The notes beneath the pieces were generated by a model that saw only the letters and a program-made list of their open reading frames with translations, did not search any database and was not told the DNA's origin. Position numbers and translations under genes: made by a program. Shown piece by piece: positions 60,182 through 64,000 of a DNA stretch of 64,000 nucleotides (the stretch's first letter is position 1; every line of letters begins with the position of its first letter). The stretch spans positions 1,563,884 through 1,627,883 of the forward strand of contig JARFIW010001176.1 in the NCBI GenBank assembly GCA_036346225.1, given 5' to 3'. This DNA comes from Platerodrilus igneus. Lineage: Eukaryota; Arthropoda; Insecta; Coleoptera; Lycidae.

Positions 60182-60884
60182 AACAGTGAGCGTGTTCGGG
60201 TATGGTAATGTCATATCGACAGGATCCATTTACCCACCTATTAAATTGAAACAAAACGGTGAATATGCTTTGGGTCTAGTGGGACTGTACACTTGTAACA
60301 CTGTGCAAAACATACATCCAGGAAACAATAACTTATACTTTAACGATCCAGAGCATCGCAGAATATCCATTGAACTTGGATCATACGAATTAGAAGAAAT
60401 AAATGCATATATACAGGATGTTTTCAAAAAATGGTTCAGTCAGAAGCCGGATATCAACGAGAACATTGAAAAATATTTTAAACTGAGTGCAAACAATAAT
60501 ACATTAAAGTGTTCTATACGAAGCAGTATACCGATTGATTTTGGGGCAAACCGTAAAAACAATATTGGAAGCATCTTGGGGTTTACCAACCGCAAATTGA
60601 CTGCAGATACCGTACATATCGCTAATCAGCAAGTGAACATAATATCGGTCTCAAACATTTTTGTGGAAACCAATATCACCAGCGGATCATTCAGAAACAA
60701 TTTTCTTACGCACAGCATATTCGAATTCAGTCTATCTGTACCACCCGGGTATAATCTGGAAAAGGAACCTAACCACGTCATATATTATCCGCTGAGCGTG
60801 ACAGAAATCGATAATATTACAATCAGACTAGTCGATCATTTGGGTGAATTGGTAAACTTTTCCCGGAAACATACACCTGTGTGA
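60174..60884 (+). CDS. Penton/minor-capsid-like protein
   Basis: A 236-aa intact ORF; the start is ATG 60174 (a GTG-led extension two codons upstream is ignored). It overlaps the end of the protease gene in ATGGCTAA. Residues about 115-236 carry the pattern seen in Polinton/adintovirus minor capsid (penton-like) proteins: 'IDFGANRKNNIGSILGF', then 'VNIISVSNIFVETNITSGSF', then 'VPPGYNLE', then 'NITIRLVDHLGELVNFSRK'. These proteins are single jelly-roll vertex proteins. No signal peptide or membrane span. The assignment rests on remembered motif order and on position between protease and major capsid genes, which is the usual order in these elements. Confidence 0.75.
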   Translation: MAKTVSVFGYGNVISTGSIYPPIKLKQNGEYALGLVGLYTCNTVQNIHPGNNNLYFNDPEHRRISIELGSYELEEINAYIQDVFKKWFSQKPDINENIEKYFKLSANNNTLKCSIRSSIPIDFGANRKNNIGSILGFTNRKLTADTVHIANQQVNIISVSNIFVETNITSGSFRNNFLTHSIFEFSLSVPPGYNLEKEPNHVIYYPLSVTEIDNITIRLVDHLGELVNFSRKHTPV

Positions 60885-60909
60885 GACTGGAAATAAAAAG
60901 TAGCTGAAA

Positions 60910-61070
60910 ATGCCTATCGATTTTGTATATAAAGCACGCTACAACACCCCAGACGATTAGAAGTGAATACGGTGTCAAAGCGTCAAGTTGTCGAGAGACT
61001 TACAGCAGAAGAAATACGTTTCTTAAAATCTTTGGGATTAAAAGTTATAAATGATGGGAGGCAGAAGTAA
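60910..61070 (+). pseudogene. Small conserved-type ORF between capsid genes, frame-broken
   Basis: An ATG at 60910 opens a short frame ending in TAG near 60958. One base off, a second frame (60951-61070) reads 'QVVERLTAEEIRFLKSLGL' and overlaps the start of the major capsid gene. Polintons of animals often carry a small protein with a similar 'LT-EN-FL-SLG' tail just before the major capsid gene, as I recall. The frame change equals loss of one base. Function unknown. Confidence 0.45.
60926..60960 (+). promoter_or_regulatory. Possible core promoter before the major capsid gene
   Basis: TATATAAAG at 60926-60934 and a TTAG initiator-like site with its A at 60959 (33 bp apart). It would start transcripts inside the small ORF, about 90 nt upstream of the capsid ATG at 61051. 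Confidence 0.45.
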
Positions 61071-62375
61071 ACGCAGCTTAGATCTCCACGGTGATGAAAA
61101 CGTTAAACTTGGAAGGCTTAAGTATGAGGACGTGCCCAAATTGGATGTGTTTGGAGGTTATAAATTAGACGAAACCATAATAAAGAAGATTATTATACAT
61201 ATCTTCCTTTACATTGAATGCAGAAAACAACGATCGAATTTCAATTGAAATCCAGAGCAGTGATAACATCACATACCCCCATGAAAGTTTTATATTTATA
61301 AAGGGTACCTATAAGCCTACGGAAACATTAAGGGAAGCGTCAACAACTGTAGACCCGATTAGAGCAGCAGAACCAGATCCTAAAGCTTACGAGTTTACTA
61401 GAAATGCACCATATTTTCTGTTTGAGGAAATTCAATACAAATTGGGTAATAATCAAATAATAGATGTCTGCCGAATCCCTGGAATTACAAGAACTATTAA
61501 AGGTTTAGTATCCATGGAAGAATCAGAAACAAAATCTATTACACATACCGGGTGGAAGCCCGATACCATATTCCAAGATGGACGGTTTAGTTGTGCTATA
61601 CCGCTAAAAACCATTTTTGGGTTTTTTGAAGATTACAAGAAAACTATCGTCAACATGCCTCAAGAGCTGATTTTAATCAGATCCAAGTCGGACGTAAATT
61701 GCTACAAGTCGATTGGAAATACAGTAACGTTCAAAATACAACGTATTTCATGGGAGGTCCGCATATAACATTAAGTGACTTTGCCAAGGCGTCGCTGCTT
61801 TCGGAAATGCAAAATCAATCATCTATAATGGTTGCATTCAGAAAATGGGAACTACACGAATTACCGTCTCTAACACAATCAAAGTCGCAAGTATGGAGAA
61901 TTAAAGTATCGAACGAAACAGAGAAGGCTCGGTGGATATTACTAGCGCTGCAAAATGGAAAATATGATAAGAAAGAAGAAAATGCTACAAGCTTTACGAA
62001 TGCCAATATAACCAATGTCAAAGTGTTTTAAACTCTCAGATGTTCCCTCAAGGTCGATTAAATTTGGATTTCGAGCAGAATGACTACTTGCCGGCGTACC
62101 TGTCTTATGCATCTTTTATGGAAAAATACTACCCGAACAAATCGTCAAATAAATGTTTAATGGACTACAACAGGTTTAAGGAATCACCTGTCTTTGTAAT
62201 CGACTGTCGTCATCAATTTGAAAGCATCAAGGATGCAACTGTTGATGTAAGAATGGAATTAGAAGCTTCAAGAAATTTTGAACCGTCGATGAAGGCTTAT
62301 GCTTTAATTATACATGACTCTATGTTTGAATATAATCCGTTTACGGAAATTGTTAATAGATTTATTCACAATTAA
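61051..62375 (+). pseudogene. Hexon-like double jelly-roll major capsid protein, frame-broken
   Basis: Covers the expected full length (about 440 codons) but in five frame segments: 61051 to about 61188, a short piece to about 61208, then to about 61757, to about 62028, and to the stop at 62375. Signatures of the Polinton major capsid family are 'DVFGGYKLDETI' near the start, 'NAENNDRISIEIQSSDNI', 'PHITLSDFAKASLLSEM' in the middle, and 'VIDCRHQFESIKDATVDVR' and 'AYALIIHDSMFEYNPFTEIV' at the end. Such proteins trimerise to form the icosahedral shell. Each of the four frame changes equals one missing base, at least three of them in short T or C runs. No segment contains other obvious damage, so the protein sequence is otherwise well kept. 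Confidence 0.85.
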
Positions 62376-62389
62376 ATATTTTGTATATA

Positions 62390-62440
62390 TATTTTTAATA
62401 AAATTGTATAAAATCTATGTTGTTTTAATATTAATAAGAT
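62390..62440 (+). terminator. Polyadenylation signals after the capsid gene
   Basis: AATAAA at 62397-62402 lies about 20 nt after the major capsid stop codon in AT-rich sequence, the usual place for a poly(A) signal. Confidence 0.5.
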
Positions 62441-62490
62441 TTTTTTGGTGATCCAAGACAGTTTCTCACGTACTCCGGTGTACACCTAAG

Positions 62491-62570
62491 CACACCTGTG
62501 CCCATGCGCACCCCTGCGCGTGCACACCCCTGCCCATGCGCACCCCTGCGCGTGCACACCCCTACCCATG
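62491..62570 (+). repeat. GC-rich 32-bp tandem repeat next to a promoter
   Basis: A unit starting CCCATGCGCACCCCTGCGCG repeats at 62501-62532 and 62533-62564 with a partial third copy. It ends 5 bp before the TATA box of the ATPase gene. It is strikingly GC-rich for this AT-rich element. Confidence 0.85.
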
Positions 62571-62574
62571 CTGG

Positions 62575-62612
62575 TATATAAGGGAATATTATTTTCAATT
62601 TGAATCAGTTTA
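62575..62612 (+). promoter_or_regulatory. Core promoter of the ATPase gene
   Basis: TATATAAG at 62575-62582 and initiator TCAGTT with its A at 62607 (32 bp apart), 22 nt before the ATG at 62629. Confidence 0.7.
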
Positions 62613-62628
62613 AACTTATATTTGAAAG

Positions 62629-63498
62629 ATGTACACCAAGGAATCTTTAGAGACAGCAGTTAGTGAAATACAAAAGGGTATAAGTGTTAACTCTGCAAGT
62701 AGGTTATATGGTATACCCAGAAGAACGTTAAGCAGGCATTTAGATCTCCGTAAACCTCAAAAGAAGAATGGTGCTCCTAGGTCGGAAAATGTGAGAGACA
62801 TGGGTGATGCTATACAAGAAGTTAAAATACCTATACAGAATTATGATAACTTTGCTATTGCTAGTGCAAGAGAGGATGGTAAACATGGTTCATTGTTCCC
62901 GTCTAACATACGAGCTATCTTCGCGGGACCATCGAGTTGTGGAAAAACTAATGCTCTAATATCTCTGATCTTGCACGAGAATGGACTTAGATTCCAAAAT
63001 GTCTATGTATTTTCGAAGAGTTTATATCAACCGAAATACGAATTGTTAAGAAACGTTTTTACACCATTAAAAGAAGAAATTGGTTACCATGAGTTTGAAA
63101 ATTACGATGATTTGATCGAACCCGGAGATACCAAAGAAGATTCAATTATGGTTTTCGATGATATACCTGCAAACGAGCAAAGCAAAATCACTCAATTTTT
63201 CTCGTTCGGCCGACATAAAGCAATAGATTCGTTCTATCTATGTCAAACTTACGCTAGTGCCTTAAAACATAGACTCAGAGATAACGCTAATGTAATAGCA
63301 TTATGGAAACAGGATGATACAAACCTTCGCCATATCTTTTCGGATCATATAAGTGGTGACATGGCATATCCGAAATTTAAAGAAATGTGTTTACAGTGTT
63401 GGGGTGACTCAAAACATAATTTTATAACTGTTGTGAAAGATTTTGATTTGGATAATGGTCGGTATCGGAAGAATTTCGACGAGTATATAAATATTTGA
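62629..63498 (+). CDS. Packaging ATPase with N-terminal pipsqueak-type helix-turn-helix
   Basis: A 289-aa intact ORF from a true ATG. Residues about 60-289 are a FtsK/HerA-like (A32-type) DNA-packaging ATPase: Walker A GPSSCGKT at 100-107, Walker B 'IMVFDD' at 173-178, followed by 'FSFGRHKAIDSFYLCQTYA', the usual sensor-region order. Residues about 4-42 match the HTH_psq type DNA-binding domain ('AVSEIQKGISVNSASRLYGI', then 'PRRTLSRHL'), common in insect pipsqueak proteins and transposases. The protein would pump element DNA into capsids; the helix-turn-helix may recognise DNA, which is inference. Polinton ATPases I know of are usually about the length of the second part alone, so the extra domain is notable. 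No frame break occurs in the whole gene. Confidence 0.9.
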   Translation: MYTKESLETAVSEIQKGISVNSASRLYGIPRRTLSRHLDLRKPQKKNGAPRSENVRDMGDAIQEVKIPIQNYDNFAIASAREDGKHGSLFPSNIRAIFAGPSSCGKTNALISLILHENGLRFQNVYVFSKSLYQPKYELLRNVFTPLKEEIGYHEFENYDDLIEPGDTKEDSIMVFDDIPANEQSKITQFFSFGRHKAIDSFYLCQTYASALKHRLRDNANVIALWKQDDTNLRHIFSDHISGDMAYPKFKEMCLQCWGDSKHNFITVVKDFDLDNGRYRKNFDEYINI

Positions 63499-63535
63499 CA
63501 TTATTCAAAAACAGCTAGTTCTCATCCAAAGTTTC

Positions 63536-64000
63536 ATGATGACGGACGTTAACAATTTTATTGCGAATAAACGCAGTCTTCATCTTATGCAGGATGCTGT
63601 ACGAAAAAGTTTGTAGCGTACAAAAGGAGACGCTACATCTCAGCAAAATTCAAAGAGATGCACAAACAATTGATTGATCCCTTGAAATAACCGCTTCCAA
63701 GTTGCAATCGATCACCGAAAAATTCCACACCTACAACAAAGGTTAAAGTTGAAAACATGGACGTGCCTATAAAGAAAATTAAACAACTCGTTCCAGAAGA
63801 ACCGTTCCATCTTTACTATGCGGATGTGTTAGCTAGAGACGAGGACGAAAATATTGACAAATCAATTTATGGAGTAAAGTATAATGCGGAAACCGATACA
63901 TGGAGTTTGTGGAAAAGTGTATTGGTAATTAACCCGGAAACTAGCGATATAACATTAAATAATGTGATATATCCAGGTACGAAGGGTTTATACAACCTGC
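63536..64000 (+). pseudogene. DUF8207-like gene of the viral element, frame-broken and cut by the window edge
   Basis: Starts at ATG 63536 or 63539, 38 nt after the ATPase stop. The first frame ends at TAG 63614. The next (from about 63613) reads a basic segment ending 'QLIDPLK' at 63688-63690, a third covers 63687-63746, and from about 63739 a frame stays open to the window end. That part includes 'SIYGVKYNAETDTWSL' and 'NNVIYPGTKGLYNL'. The combination of a basic coiled part, a 'I-PL' element and a final 'YG--Y---T---lG ... YpGT-GLY-L' block recalls proteins with a DUF8207 domain that are found in animal Polinton-type elements. The first two frame changes fit the loss of one base each. Function unknown; the family link is from memory. 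Confidence 0.5.

Overview
The window looks like arthropod (probably insect) nuclear DNA. It is AT-rich, contains almost no host coding sequence, and is packed with transposon remains: an RTE-like LINE family, a jockey-type LINE 3' end, tRNA-derived SINEs, a piggyBac relic and microsatellites. Core promoters in the right part have a TATA box 31-33 bp upstream of a TCAGT or TTAG initiator, as arthropod promoters do. I cannot name the species, and I see no convincing host protein-coding gene.

Layout. 1-0.7 kb: a decayed protein-coding relic. 0.93-2.18 kb: a stray ribosomal spacer fragment (ITS1-like, with the last bases of 18S, minus strand) carrying short internal repeats. 2.3-2.6 kb: fragments shared with the piggyBac relic at 42.4 kb. 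3.8-11.5 kb: interleaved LINE pieces on both strands, with two SINEs. The most complete LINE, internally deleted, runs leftward from about 11.47 to 8.69 kb. 11.5-14.5 kb: nothing recognised. 14.5-20 kb: a head-to-tail run of six SINE copies plus two more, set among a diverged repeat family of roughly 240 bp. 20.4-21.4 kb: a large inverted repeat. 21.5-21.85 kb: short repeats resembling an LTR-element primer-binding site. 22.1-38.5 kb: a duplicated mosaic in which a 3.36-kb block, a 2.0-kb block and a 2.3-kb block recur almost identically in scrambled order. 38.5-41.1 kb: LINE, SINE and a nested jockey fragment. 41.2-43.0 kb: piggyBac relic. 43-49 kb: AT-rich, nothing recognised. 49.2-50.1 kb: foldback repeat. 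50.2-51.66 kb: LINE 5' half with a SINE inside it.

53.7-64.0 kb (running off the right edge) is the main find: a Polinton/Maverick- or adintovirus-type virus-like element. A protein-primed family B DNA polymerase with N-terminal C2H2 zinc fingers runs leftward; it has two tiny introns and many frame breaks. From a shared divergent promoter region, rightward genes encode in order: an unrecognised 266-aa protein; a fusion of a parvovirus-type phospholipase A2 domain, an adenovirus pX/pVI-like hydrophobic segment and an adenain-type cysteine protease; a penton/minor-capsid-like protein; a small broken conserved ORF; a hexon-like major capsid protein (broken into frames); a packaging ATPase with a pipsqueak-type helix-turn-helix at its N-terminus; and a broken gene resembling the DUF8207 family. 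Together these would replicate DNA, build and mature a capsid, package the genome and possibly breach a membrane. No integrase or terminal inverted repeat lies in the window.

In the capsid, polymerase and last genes nearly every frame break is the loss of a single base, while four neighbouring ORFs are fully open. This matters for deciding between real decay and uncorrected base-calling error.
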